NCBI GenBank assembly: GCA_026421135.1
Contig: JAPKCR010000071.1
Coordinates: 1 to 8,155 of the forward strand
Reading direction: 5' to 3'
DNA from: Sulfitobacter sp.
Lineage (GTDB): Bacteria; Pseudomonadota; Alphaproteobacteria; Rhodobacterales; Rhodobacteraceae
DNA: 8,155 nt
Part shown: positions 1 through 6,143 of the stretch, in pieces
Layout: each line of letters begins with the position of its first letter
Numbering within the stretch: the first letter of the stretch is position 1
The notes under the pieces: model-generated
Seen by the model: the letters and a program-made list of their open reading frames with translations, nothing else
What the model was told of the DNA's origin: nothing
The model's database searches: none
Made by a program: the position numbers and the translations under genes

Positions 1-506
1 AGCCGTGGGGAGTCGAAGTGACGGTCCCAGACGGTTTCGATTATCTGTTGGCAGATCGGAAGGTCCAGAGGTCCCCGGCGCAGTGGGCCGCGCTTGGTGT
101 GTTGAATACGAGCGGGGAGGCTGTTCCGGATCATGGCCTTGCGTCCATCTTGCTTCCCGGTGGGTCGGATGGTGCTGCATTCATGATCTTTTCAAATTTC
201 GAGGTGATCGAGCGTTACAATACCGCAGATGCCTATGTTATCGGCATTGGACATCTAAGTGACCGCATCGCAGGCGGTGCGCCAATTGTGCAGGGGTGGC
301 CGACGCAGGACCGTTCATTGACCTTTGACGAACGGATTGATCTGCAAACGCAGCTGACTGCGCTTGGGTTCGATACGGTCAAGATTGACGCCAAAATTGG
401 GCCTCTTACTATTAATGCTGTTCGCGGGTTCCAGTTGGCGCAGGGGCTTTTACCGGATGGCTATGCCTCGCCCCGGTTGCTGGATCGCGTTCGGGCAGCA
501 CGCTAG
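1..506 (+). CDS. Lytic murein transglycosylase, C-terminal part (5' end outside window)
   Basis: The frame is open from the window edge (first full codon at base 3) to a TAG at 504-506, giving about 167 residues. It opens with PWGVEVTVPDGFDY and later has NFEVIERYNTADAYVIGIGH followed by LSDRIAGG. This pattern is typical of the C-terminal half of the SLT/MltB-type transglycosylase domain, which cleaves the glycan strand of peptidoglycan in the periplasm to form 1,6-anhydro ends. The last 60 or so residues (LQTQLTALGFD, then KIGPLTINAVRGFQ) form a peptidoglycan-binding domain of the PG_binding_1 type. The catalytic glutamate and any signal peptide would lie upstream and cannot be seen. The GTG at 18 falls inside the conserved domain, so it is not the true start. 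The gene converges on the ABC transporter operon and is probably unrelated to it. Confidence 0.88.
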   Translation, partial: PWGVEVTVPDGFDYLLADRKVQRSPAQWAALGVLNTSGEAVPDHGLASILLPGGSDGAAFMIFSNFEVIERYNTADAYVIGIGHLSDRIAGGAPIVQGWPTQDRSLTFDERIDLQTQLTALGFDTVKIDAKIGPLTINAVRGFQLAQGLLPDGYASPRLLDRVRAAR

Positions 507-512
507 TACAGG

Positions 513-562
513 AAGGCCCAAGACCTTGTTCAGGTCTTGGGCAAGCCTTTGGCAAGGATTTT
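513..562 (+). terminator. Hairpin terminator between convergent genes
   Basis: A perfect 11-bp stem, GCCCAAGACCT at 516-526 with AGGTCTTGGGC at 532-542, encloses a 5-nt loop, 9 bases after the transglycosylase stop. AAGG at 513-516 can also pair with CCTT at 546-549, lengthening the stem around a small bulge. A short T-run (ATTTT) follows only at 558-562. The U-tract is therefore weak, but stem strength and placement between two convergent stop codons make a terminator the best reading. It may serve both strands. Confidence 0.7.
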
Positions 563-579
563 AGTCCATTTGGAATAAC

Positions 580-1758
580 TTAGGTCGGGGACATGCCGCG
601 CAGACGTTCCGACCGGCGACGGAGCAGTTCAACCACTGTCAGCAAGCAAATCGAAATGCCAACAAGGATCGTCGCAACGGCGAGAATTGTCGGGCTGATC
701 TGCTCACGCAGTCCGGTGAACATTTGCCACGGCAGGGTCTTTTGACCAGCGGAGCCGACGAAAAGCACAACAACAACCTCGTCGAATGAGGTGATGAATG
801 CAAATAGTCCACCCGAGATCACGCCCGGCAGGATCAGCGGCATTTGCACACGGAAGAATGTCGTGACCGGGTTTGCGCCCATGTTTGCCGCTGCACGGGT
901 AAGCGAACGGTCAAAGCCCACCAAAGTCGCTGTAACGGTGATGATGACAAAGGGAATGCCCAAGGCAGCGTGCGCTAGAACCACACCCAAATAAGTGCCT
1001 TGCAGACCAACACGGCTGTAGAAAAAGTACATGCCGGCAGCGGAAATGATCAGCGGGACGATCATGGGCGAGATCAAGATCGCCATAATGGCCCGGCGAA
1101 AAGGTACGTGCTGTTGGCTAAGCCCGATCGCGGCGAGGGTACCGAATGAGACCGATAGCAGTGTCGCTGCGGGCGCGATCTTGATGGAGTTCCAAACGGC
1201 ACCTTGCCAGTCAGAGCTGTTAAAGAAATCGCGATAATGCTTGAGCGAGTAGCCAGCGGGGTCAAAGCTGAGCATTTCCGGGGTGAAGGTAAAGAAATTC
1301 TCAGCATTAAAGCTGAGCGGCATGACCACAAGGATTGGTGTGATGAGGAAGATAAAGATTGCCCCGCAGATCACTCGAAATGCAAAGTGCCACAACACCT
1401 GACCGGGAGTCAGATAAGGGGCGACTTTGGCGCGGTAGCGACCCTCATAAAGCCAAAAGCTGAACCAACCAAAGAACCACCCGAAAGCCGCGCCAATCAG
1501 CATCGCGGGGATGCCAGCGGCAAAGTACCCAATGATGGCAAAGGCAATAAGGGTTGCCCAACGACCGAGTTTTTCGTTTTTCACTACCTGGGTCAGCAGG
1601 AATGCCAAAGCGCCCATCGTGATCGCACCGATGATGACGCCCAGAAAACCGCTACCGTTTGCGGTGCCAACAAAGAGACCGGCAACGGCCCCTGCTGCTG
1701 CTGTTACGGGTACATAGAACGAGACGGGTTTGCGAGAGATTGGTGTGAGTGCGACCAT
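580..1758 (-). CDS. ABC transporter permease 2, PotC-like, with extra N-terminal membrane domain
   Basis: This is a 392-residue inner-membrane permease of the binding-protein-dependent (BPD) class, closest in style to PotC of spermidine/putrescine importers. The core from about residue 125 has six likely membrane segments. The cytoplasmic EAA loop lies at about 288-311 (RAAANMGANP, then FRVQMPLILPG), with the conserved Gly at 294; this loop docks on the ATPase. Classical PotC is about 260 residues. Here about 120 residues precede the core and contain some four hydrophobic segments (about 13-33, 37-57, 66-80, 82-104), rich in Gly and Ala, of unknown role. The ATG at 1756-1758 lies 4 bases after the stop of permease 1, and its G-rich ribosome-binding stretch overlaps that gene's last codons, so the two are probably translationally coupled. 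It is the last gene of the operon. Substrate specificity cannot be read from the permease. Confidence 0.9.
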   Translation of the reverse strand: MVALTPISRKPVSFYVPVTAAAGAVAGLFVGTANGSGFLGVIIGAITMGALAFLLTQVVKNEKLGRWATLIAFAIIGYFAAGIPAMLIGAAFGWFFGWFSFWLYEGRYRAKVAPYLTPGQVLWHFAFRVICGAIFIFLITPILVVMPLSFNAENFFTFTPEMLSFDPAGYSLKHYRDFFNSSDWQGAVWNSIKIAPAATLLSVSFGTLAAIGLSQQHVPFRRAIMAILISPMIVPLIISAAGMYFFYSRVGLQGTYLGVVLAHAALGIPFVIITVTATLVGFDRSLTRAAANMGANPVTTFFRVQMPLILPGVISGGLFAFITSFDEVVVVLFVGSAGQKTLPWQMFTGLREQISPTILAVATILVGISICLLTVVELLRRRSERLRGMSPT

Positions 1759-1762
1759 TGCT

Positions 1763-3460
1763 TCAGCCCCCCAGTTTCACGTTATCGATGCCGACAATCT
1801 TGTCATAGGCATAGTACAGGCCAAGAACGACCGCGAGGAGGATGGCACCTAGTGCCGCCGCGAGACCCCAGTTCAGAGAGCTCGAAATGTGATACGCGAT
1901 GCGGTTCGAAATAAATGTGCCGGTTGTCCCACCGACGATTTCCGGCGTGATGTAATAGCCGATGGACAGGATAAACACCAAGATTGATCCGGCACCGATG
2001 CCGGGTACGGATTGGGGGAAATAAACCCGCCAGAACGCTGTCCAGTTTGTCGCACCCAGAGATTTCGCGGCGCGCAGGTATGTTTCCGGGATCGTTTGCA
2101 TGACCGAATAAAGGGGCAGGATCATAAAGGGCAACAAAATGTGTGTCATCGCGATGATGGTGCCGGTTTGGTTGTTAATCAGCGCAAGGCGGCTATCGTC
2201 GGCCACGACGCCAAGCCAAACCAGTGTGTCATTCACTACGCCCTGCTGTTGCAGCATCACTTTCCACGCGGAGGTGCGCACCAAAAGCGATGTCCAAAAG
2301 GGCAGGAGAACCAGGATCATCAGCAGGTTCGCTGTACGGGCCGGCAAGTTGGCCAGTATCCAGCCGATCGGATAGCCCAGCAAAATGCAGCTTAGGGTGA
2401 TGCAGACCGACATGAACAAGGTCCGTTTGAACAGCGTCCAATAGATGCGCTGGTTTTCGGGACGCAGCTCTGGGCCGTTTTCGGATTTCTGCATATCGAC
2501 GGCATTCAGAAAATACCCATTGGTGAATCGGGGGCTGTATTCTCTGATGGTTACCCAGATCGGAGGTTGGTCCCAATCCTTGTCAATTTTGATGAAAGCC
2601 GATTTGAAGTCGACGGTTTCGAAGCTAGGGGCCGCCGCAGCGACCTCCGCCAATTCCGAGGCCCCCGGACCAGTATGACCCGCGATAGATGCCGAGGTCG
2701 GGCCCGTTAGATCATCGAAAAGCGCTGAATAAATCAAAGGCCATGGGTCTGTTTTGTATAGATTGTCTTGGTCTTCGTTCTGAACGAAATCAGCGTACTC
2801 TAAGTAATAGGCCGCTGTCTGAGGGAGAATCTCGGCAATACCATCGCGCAAAACGAACTCTGGTTGAGCGGTGCCTGACGATTTTTCCCACTCTTTGATG
2901 CTGGCAAGCCACGCATCCGAGCCCATCATGTCGTTCCAGTTTTCGCCTTTCTTCCAAAAGGCGTTGAGGTCTTCAAACTGGCCCTGAAAAACCTTTCCCA
3001 TCTTATCGACGCCACGGCCGGATTTGCGGAAAAGTGAGGATGCCCCGGTCAGCTCGTAGTTCAGGCGCGACCCAAGACGGGTATGAAGCTTACGTTCTTT
3101 GGCAATGAAAATGTCTTGGTACAGAGCCTTGAACACCGGTTCCCCCGGCGAAGCGGCTGCTTCAGCGTCCCAGTCTTTCAAAACCGTTGTGGTGCGCGGC
3201 AAGGTTTCCTGAACAATTTCATTCTCGACCGATCGGAACAGCATATCTGCGATCGGGGCAATGAAGGTGACCAGAACGAAGATCAGCAAGGGGGCGATCA
3301 GCAAAAGCGCGCTTAGCTTTTGGCGCCGTAATGCGCGGTTCAGGCTTCGCTTGAGCGGCGTGCCATCGGCGGCAAGCATCGGGCCGGTGTATTCGTCCTC
3401 GGCGCGCTCGGCAGCGAGGGCGGCGTTAGGTGCATTGGTCGCGTTATTTGCATCGCTCAT
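1763..3460 (-). CDS. ABC transporter permease 1, PotB-like, with very large periplasmic loop
   Basis: This is a 565-residue BPD-type permease in the PotB position of a polyamine-class importer. A hydrophilic N-terminus of about 48 residues precedes membrane segment 1 (about 49-73). Residues about 78-345 then form a long hydrophilic, Trp/Tyr-containing stretch that should lie in the periplasm. Five further segments follow (about 347-370, 378-398, 432-452, 490-510, 532-553). The EAA loop is at about 460-489 (YLRAAKSLGATNW, then FPQSVPGIG). PotB is usually about 280 residues, so the loop nearly doubles the protein. I chose the ATG at 3458-3460, giving MSDANN, because it has a GGGG stretch just upstream and a typical polar start. 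A longer version would begin at a TTG at 3509-3511 with no ribosome-binding site and would run through a likely attenuator's T-tract. Confidence 0.88.
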   Translation of the reverse strand: MSDANNATNAPNAALAAERAEDEYTGPMLAADGTPLKRSLNRALRRQKLSALLLIAPLLIFVLVTFIAPIADMLFRSVENEIVQETLPRTTTVLKDWDAEAAASPGEPVFKALYQDIFIAKERKLHTRLGSRLNYELTGASSLFRKSGRGVDKMGKVFQGQFEDLNAFWKKGENWNDMMGSDAWLASIKEWEKSSGTAQPEFVLRDGIAEILPQTAAYYLEYADFVQNEDQDNLYKTDPWPLIYSALFDDLTGPTSASIAGHTGPGASELAEVAAAAPSFETVDFKSAFIKIDKDWDQPPIWVTIREYSPRFTNGYFLNAVDMQKSENGPELRPENQRIYWTLFKRTLFMSVCITLSCILLGYPIGWILANLPARTANLLMILVLLPFWTSLLVRTSAWKVMLQQQGVVNDTLVWLGVVADDSRLALINNQTGTIIAMTHILLPFMILPLYSVMQTIPETYLRAAKSLGATNWTAFWRVYFPQSVPGIGAGSILVFILSIGYYITPEIVGGTTGTFISNRIAYHISSSLNWGLAAALGAILLAVVLGLYYAYDKIVGIDNVKLGG

Positions 3461-3502
3461 ATCGGCCCCATGGGGTTGGATCGTCGTGAAAATCGGAAAA
3501 GG

Positions 3503-3543
3503 AAAAAACAAATAGGGTGGAAGGGGCCGCTACAGCCCCCTCC
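3503..3543 (-). terminator. Possible attenuating hairpin between binding-protein and permease genes
   Basis: A 9-bp stem with one A-C mismatch (3519-3527 with 3535-3543) and a 7-nt loop follows the binding-protein stop codon. Read on the minus strand, it is followed after about 8 bases by TTTGTTTTTT (3512-3503). This resembles a leaky Rho-independent terminator. Such a site would let most transcripts stop after the abundant binding protein, with fewer reaching the permeases. The gap between stem and T-run is longer than ideal, so partial termination or 3'-end protection after processing are both possible. Confidence 0.5.
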
Positions 3544-3558
3544 GATAGGTCTAAGCGC

Positions 3559-4674
3559 TTATTGCGCCAACCATGCCTGGAACTTCGCGTCGATATCGTC
3601 GCGGTAGTCTGCCCAGAACTCGTAGTTATACAGGAACGTGTTCGTTGCGTTCGCTGGATCGGTTGGCATGTGTGATGCCATTTCGATGCCCAGATCTGCG
3701 TGCATGCCTACCAATGGAGCGGAGGACAAACGAGCAGGACCGTAGCTGATGTACTGCGATTGGTCTGCCAGACGCTGCGTGTCTGTCGCGAACTTTACAA
3801 AGTCCATGACGCGGGCAAGGCGATCAGCAGGAAGGCCGGCTGGGATGATCCAACCGTCAAGGTCAAACACCTGAGCGTCCCACAGCATTGCAACAGGCTG
3901 CTTCTGCTCTTCGATTACGCTGAACAGACGACCGTTGTAGGTCGAACCCATGACGACTTCGCCATCGGCCAACAGTTGTGGCGTGTCTGCACCAGCGGAC
4001 CACCAGATTACGCTGTCCTTGATGGTGTTCAGCTTGTCGAGTGCCTTTTGCTGACCTTCTGGTGTTGCCAGAACGTCATAGACTTCGTCTTTTGCGACGC
4101 CGTCACAAAGCAATGCCCATTCCATGTTGTTGATTGGACGCTTTTCCAATGCGCGCTTGCCTGGGTATGCTTCCAGGTCGAACACGTCACAGATTTTGGT
4201 CGGAGGCGTGTCGCCTACCATGTCAGTACGGTAGCCGAATGTGGTCGAATACACGATTTGTGGAATGAAGCAGTCGCTAACCAGCAGGTCACCGAAATCT
4301 TCGGAGGCAGGTGTGCCGTCTGGCGCTGCTGCCAGCACTTCGTCGGCGTCGATTTCCATGGCCAAGCCTTCGTCACACAGACGAATCGCATCGGATGCAA
4401 CAACATCGACGAGATCCCATGTTACATTGCCGGCTTCGTTCATGGCGCGCAGTTTTGCGACAGCTTCGGCCGAGCTTTCATCCCATACGGCTGTGACGCC
4501 TTCGTTCATTTCCAGATATGGCTGAACATATGCTTTGTCTTGGCTGGCTTGATACGCGCCACCCCAAGAAACGAGTGTCATTTCTTTCGCCATGTTGCCG
4601 TGTGCATCGGCAAAAGCCAATGTACCAGCGCCAACAATCGCAGAAGAAGCGAGTAGCGTTGTTGTAAATTTCAT
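3559..4674 (-). CDS. Periplasmic substrate-binding protein of polyamine-class ABC importer (PotD-like)
   Basis: This 371-residue secreted solute receptor delivers substrate to the two permeases. A signal peptide is clear: MKFTTT, a hydrophobic core, then AFA at residues 20-22 followed by DAHG, so cleavage after 22 is likely. The mature start, LVSWGGAYQASQDKAYVQPY at about 34-53, is typical of the PotD/COG0687 family. Other family-like pieces are LCDEGL (99-104), SDCFIPQIVYSTTFGYR (133-149), AYPGKRAL (169-176), WWSAGADTPQLLADGEV (224-240), and DLDGWIIPAG (271-280). Four cysteines (100, 135, 162, 190) could form disulfides. The family binds polyamines but also other cationic or zwitterionic small molecules, so the ligand is unproven. 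The ATG at 4672-4674 is chosen because a GGGAG ribosome-binding site lies 8 to 9 bases upstream. The in-frame TTG at 4687-4689 overlaps that site and is unlikely. Confidence 0.9.
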   Translation of the reverse strand: MKFTTTLLASSAIVGAGTLAFADAHGNMAKEMTLVSWGGAYQASQDKAYVQPYLEMNEGVTAVWDESSAEAVAKLRAMNEAGNVTWDLVDVVASDAIRLCDEGLAMEIDADEVLAAAPDGTPASEDFGDLLVSDCFIPQIVYSTTFGYRTDMVGDTPPTKICDVFDLEAYPGKRALEKRPINNMEWALLCDGVAKDEVYDVLATPEGQQKALDKLNTIKDSVIWWSAGADTPQLLADGEVVMGSTYNGRLFSVIEEQKQPVAMLWDAQVFDLDGWIIPAGLPADRLARVMDFVKFATDTQRLADQSQYISYGPARLSSAPLVGMHADLGIEMASHMPTDPANATNTFLYNYEFWADYRDDIDAKFQAWLAQ

Positions 4675-4714
4675 TTGGTAGTCTCCCAACTATTGCCCGT
4701 TTGTTTCTTGAGGG

Positions 4715-4736
4715 TGTGATATCGGGCTTAATCACA
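4715..4736. promoter_or_regulatory. Inverted repeat TGTGAT-N10-ATCACA upstream of the binding-protein gene
   Basis: TGTGAT at 4715-4720 and ATCACA at 4731-4736 form a perfect 6-bp dyad with a 10-base spacer, about 40 bases upstream of the binding-protein start. It could be an operator for an internal promoter or part of a second intercistronic hairpin. The half-site looks like that of CRP/FNR-type regulators but the spacing is too wide for the classical site, so no regulator is named. Confidence 0.3.
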
Positions 4737-4748
4737 GCCTCTTGATGC

Positions 4749-4770
4749 GCCGCCCAGCAGTCTGGGCGGC
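4749..4770 (-). other. Strong GC-rich intercistronic hairpin between ATPase and binding-protein genes
   Basis: GCCGCCCAG at 4749-4757 and CTGGGCGGC at 4762-4770 form a perfect 9-bp, mostly GC stem with a 4-nt loop, 19 bases downstream of the ATPase stop on the minus strand. No T-run follows in the direction of transcription, so I read it as an mRNA-stabilising or processing hairpin, or a weak terminator, rather than a full Rho-independent terminator. Confidence 0.55.
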
Positions 4771-4789
4771 ACGATGCCGTTACACGACG

Positions 4790-5890
4790 CTATGCGTCAA
4801 GCGCGCGGCAATCTTCTGCAAGCCAGCCGATTTCTATCTGCTGTCCCGGCTTCAAGCGTACTTGATCCGGTGCGTTGCGGGTTTTGATAATAAAGTTGTC
4901 GGTACCAGCGACGCGCAAGCGGGTGCGGAAAATGTCGCCCATATAGACGAACTCAAGCACTTCAGCTTTCAACGTATGTGCGCCTTCGGGCATCCGGTCT
5001 TTGTTGAATTCAACGCGCTCGGGGCGGATTGACACGCGGGTGCGCTCGCCTGCTTGGGTCACGTTGATCGGCTTGGCCTCGATCAGGCCACCGCCATCTA
5101 GCTGCACCATGCATGTGCCGCCTTTGATCTCTTTAACCACGCCTTCCAGCGTGTTGTTCTCACCAATGAACTGCGCGACAAAGCTGTTCTCGGGCTCTTC
5201 GTACAGCAAATCTGGCGGGGCCAGCTGTTGGATGCGACCATTTTCAAACACGGCCACCCGGTCTGACATTGTCAGCGCTTCGGTTTGGTCGTGGGTCACG
5301 TAAACCACGGTGATGCCGAGCTCATGGGCTAGGTGCGTGATTTCAAACTGCAAGGTTTCGCGCAGCTGTTTGTCCAAGGCACCAAGTGGTTCGTCCATCA
5401 GAACCAACTCAGGTTCGAATACCAAGGCGCGGGCCAAGGCCACACGTTGCTGCTGGCCGCCGGAAAGTTGTGCAGGACGGCGACCGCCAAAGTCACCCAT
5501 CTGAACACGATCAAGCGCGATCTTCACCTTTGCTTCGCGGTCGGATTTACCGATTTTGCGAACTTCCAACGGAAAGGACAGGTTTTCGGCGACTGTCATA
5601 TGGGGGAACAACGCATAGTTCTGGAAAACCATGCCAATGCCGCGTTTGTGCGGCGGGATGTTGTTGATTGATTTGCCATCAAGGCGGATATCGCCATGAG
5701 TTGCGGTTTCGAACCCTGCAAGCATCATCAGGCAAGTCGTCTTGCCAGACCCCGATGGCCCAAGCATTGTCAGAAATTCGCCCTTTGGCATGGATAGGTT
5801 CAGGTCTTTGACGACAAGGTTTTCGCCGTCATAGCTTTTCTGCACGCGTTCAAATTCGACAAACGCATTTCTTGCTGAAGTATCTGCCAA
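4790..5890 (-). CDS. ABC transporter ATP-binding protein, PotA-like
   Basis: This 366-residue cytoplasmic ATPase powers the importer. All nucleotide-binding motifs are intact: Walker A GPSGSGKT (44-51), Q-loop [13 protein letters not shown] (88-100, Gln90), signature LSGGQQQR (142-149), Walker B LVLMDEP (162-168), D-loop ALDKQL (171-176) and switch His200 in VTHDQTEAL. After about residue 240, FIGENN leads into a C-terminal TOBE-type regulatory domain including [10 protein letters not shown] (286-295). Length and layout match PotA/FbpC-class importers (about 350-380 residues). The start is a TTG at 5888-5890, supported by an AGGGAG ribosome-binding site 7 bases upstream and by [20 protein letters not shown] fitting the family N-terminus. 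It is the first gene of a minus-strand operon, followed 115 bases later by the binding protein. The ATPase-first, binding-protein-second order differs from E. coli potABCD. Confidence 0.93.
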   Translation of the reverse strand: MADTSARNAFVEFERVQKSYDGENLVVKDLNLSMPKGEFLTMLGPSGSGKTTCLMMLAGFETATHGDIRLDGKSINNIPPHKRGIGMVFQNYALFPHMTVAENLSFPLEVRKIGKSDREAKVKIALDRVQMGDFGGRRPAQLSGGQQQRVALARALVFEPELVLMDEPLGALDKQLRETLQFEITHLAHELGITVVYVTHDQTEALTMSDRVAVFENGRIQQLAPPDLLYEEPENSFVAQFIGENNTLEGVVKEIKGGTCMVQLDGGGLIEAKPINVTQAGERTRVSIRPERVEFNKDRMPEGAHTLKAEVLEFVYMGDIFRTRLRVAGTDNFIIKTRNAPDQVRLKPGQQIEIGWLAEDCRALDA

Positions 5891-5900
5891 AAGCTGGCTC

Positions 5901-5907
5901 CCTGTTT
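5901..5907 (-). promoter_or_regulatory. Ribosome-binding site deciding the TTG start of the ATPase gene
   Basis: On the minus strand the region reads ACAGGGAGCC, ending 7 bases before the TTG at 5888-5890. No in-frame ATG or GTG upstream of the conserved [10 protein letters not shown] segment has a comparable site, so initiation at TTG is favoured. Confidence 0.6.
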
Positions 5908-5940
5908 ATTGTGACGTTCGTGCGCCCTTATTGACAGAAA

Positions 5941-5969
5941 GTTAAAGCGGGCTGTCCCAAAGTTTGCAA
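5941..5969 (-). promoter_or_regulatory. Candidate sigma-70-type promoter for the transporter operon
   Basis: On the minus strand, TTGCAA (5969-5964) and TTTAAC (5946-5941) are spaced by 17 bases, each matching four of six consensus positions. Transcription would start near 5934 and give a leader of about 45 bases before the TTG start. The imperfect palindrome GGGACAGCCC lies inside the spacer region. The match is weak and is supported mainly by position. Confidence 0.3.
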
Positions 5970-6047
5970 CCAATTAAAGTTCATTTTTTGAAAAACGTAG
6001 CAATTACGGGAAGAAATCCGGTTATTTAGCTTCTTTTGGTGTTTTTT

Positions 6048-6109
6048 ACTGCGGCGACAGAACCTCTGCTCGTTTTATTTGATTGCTGGTTCGGTGAACC
6101 TGCCGCAGT
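6048..6109 (+). promoter_or_regulatory. Nested inverted repeats upstream of the hydrolase genes (operator or structured leader)
   Basis: ACTGCGGC at 6048-6055 and GCCGCAGT at 6102-6109 are perfect 8-base inverted repeats 46 bases apart. Inside them, GGTTC at 6088-6092 can pair either with GAACC at 6096-6100 (3-base loop) or with GAACC at 6060-6064, giving two mutually exclusive hairpins. GAACCT also occurs as a direct repeat at 6060-6065 and 6096-6101. The block ends about 20 bases before the ribosome-binding site. It could be a set of regulator half-sites on DNA or a folded 5' leader in the mRNA. Confidence 0.35.
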
Positions 6110-6128
6110 CTGAGACTCATCTGTGTAC

Positions 6129-6135
6129 GGAAGGA
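6129..6135 (+). promoter_or_regulatory. Ribosome-binding site of the DoeA-like gene
   Basis: GGAAGGA ends 8 bases before the ATG at 6144-6146 and selects this start over the in-frame GTG at 6123-6125, which lies upstream of the site and has no site of its own. Confidence 0.7.
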
Positions 6136-6143
6136 CGTATTTT

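Larger units (their letters stand above)
5891..6143. other. Divergent intergenic control region (253 bases)
   Basis: This gap separates the transporter operon from the hydrolase genes and must contain promoters for both directions. It is AT-richer than the flanking genes, especially about 5960-6050. I see no convincing small gene or RNA gene in it. It holds the candidate minus-strand promoter near 5941-5969, a set of inverted repeats at 6048-6109, and the hydrolase ribosome-binding site at 6129-6135. No convincing plus-strand -35/-10 pair was found. Confidence 0.7.

Noticed and set aside
1204..1914. Open frame of 236 codons on the plus strand across the permease junction
   Set aside because: It is antisense to both permeases, its composition is highly charged and low in hydrophobic residues as expected for a reverse-frame shadow of membrane proteins, and no motif is visible.
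3461..3511. Longer permease 1 beginning at a TTG (3509-3511)
   Set aside because: It has no ribosome-binding site, adds a non-conserved-looking 17 residues and overlaps the tail of the likely attenuator. The ATG at 3458-3460 is better.
3700..4656. Open frame of 318 codons on the plus strand, opposite the receptor gene
   Set aside because: It lies wholly antisense to a clear PotD-like gene, is unusually rich in Cys and His, shows no recognisable domain and has no neighbour or ribosome-binding site of note. It is a shadow frame.
4675..4689. Longer receptor beginning at a TTG (4687-4689)
   Set aside because: It would overlap the GGGAG ribosome-binding site and add charged residues before a standard signal peptide starting MKFTTT.
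4715..4736. Classical CRP/FNR site
   Set aside because: The half-sites look similar but are separated by 10 bases (12 between the TGTGA and TCACA cores) rather than the usual spacing, so the regulator cannot be named.
5931..5936. Perfect TTGACA on the plus strand as a -35 box for the hydrolase genes
   Set aside because: No acceptable -10 box lies 16-18 bases downstream, and it is more than 200 bases from the start codon.
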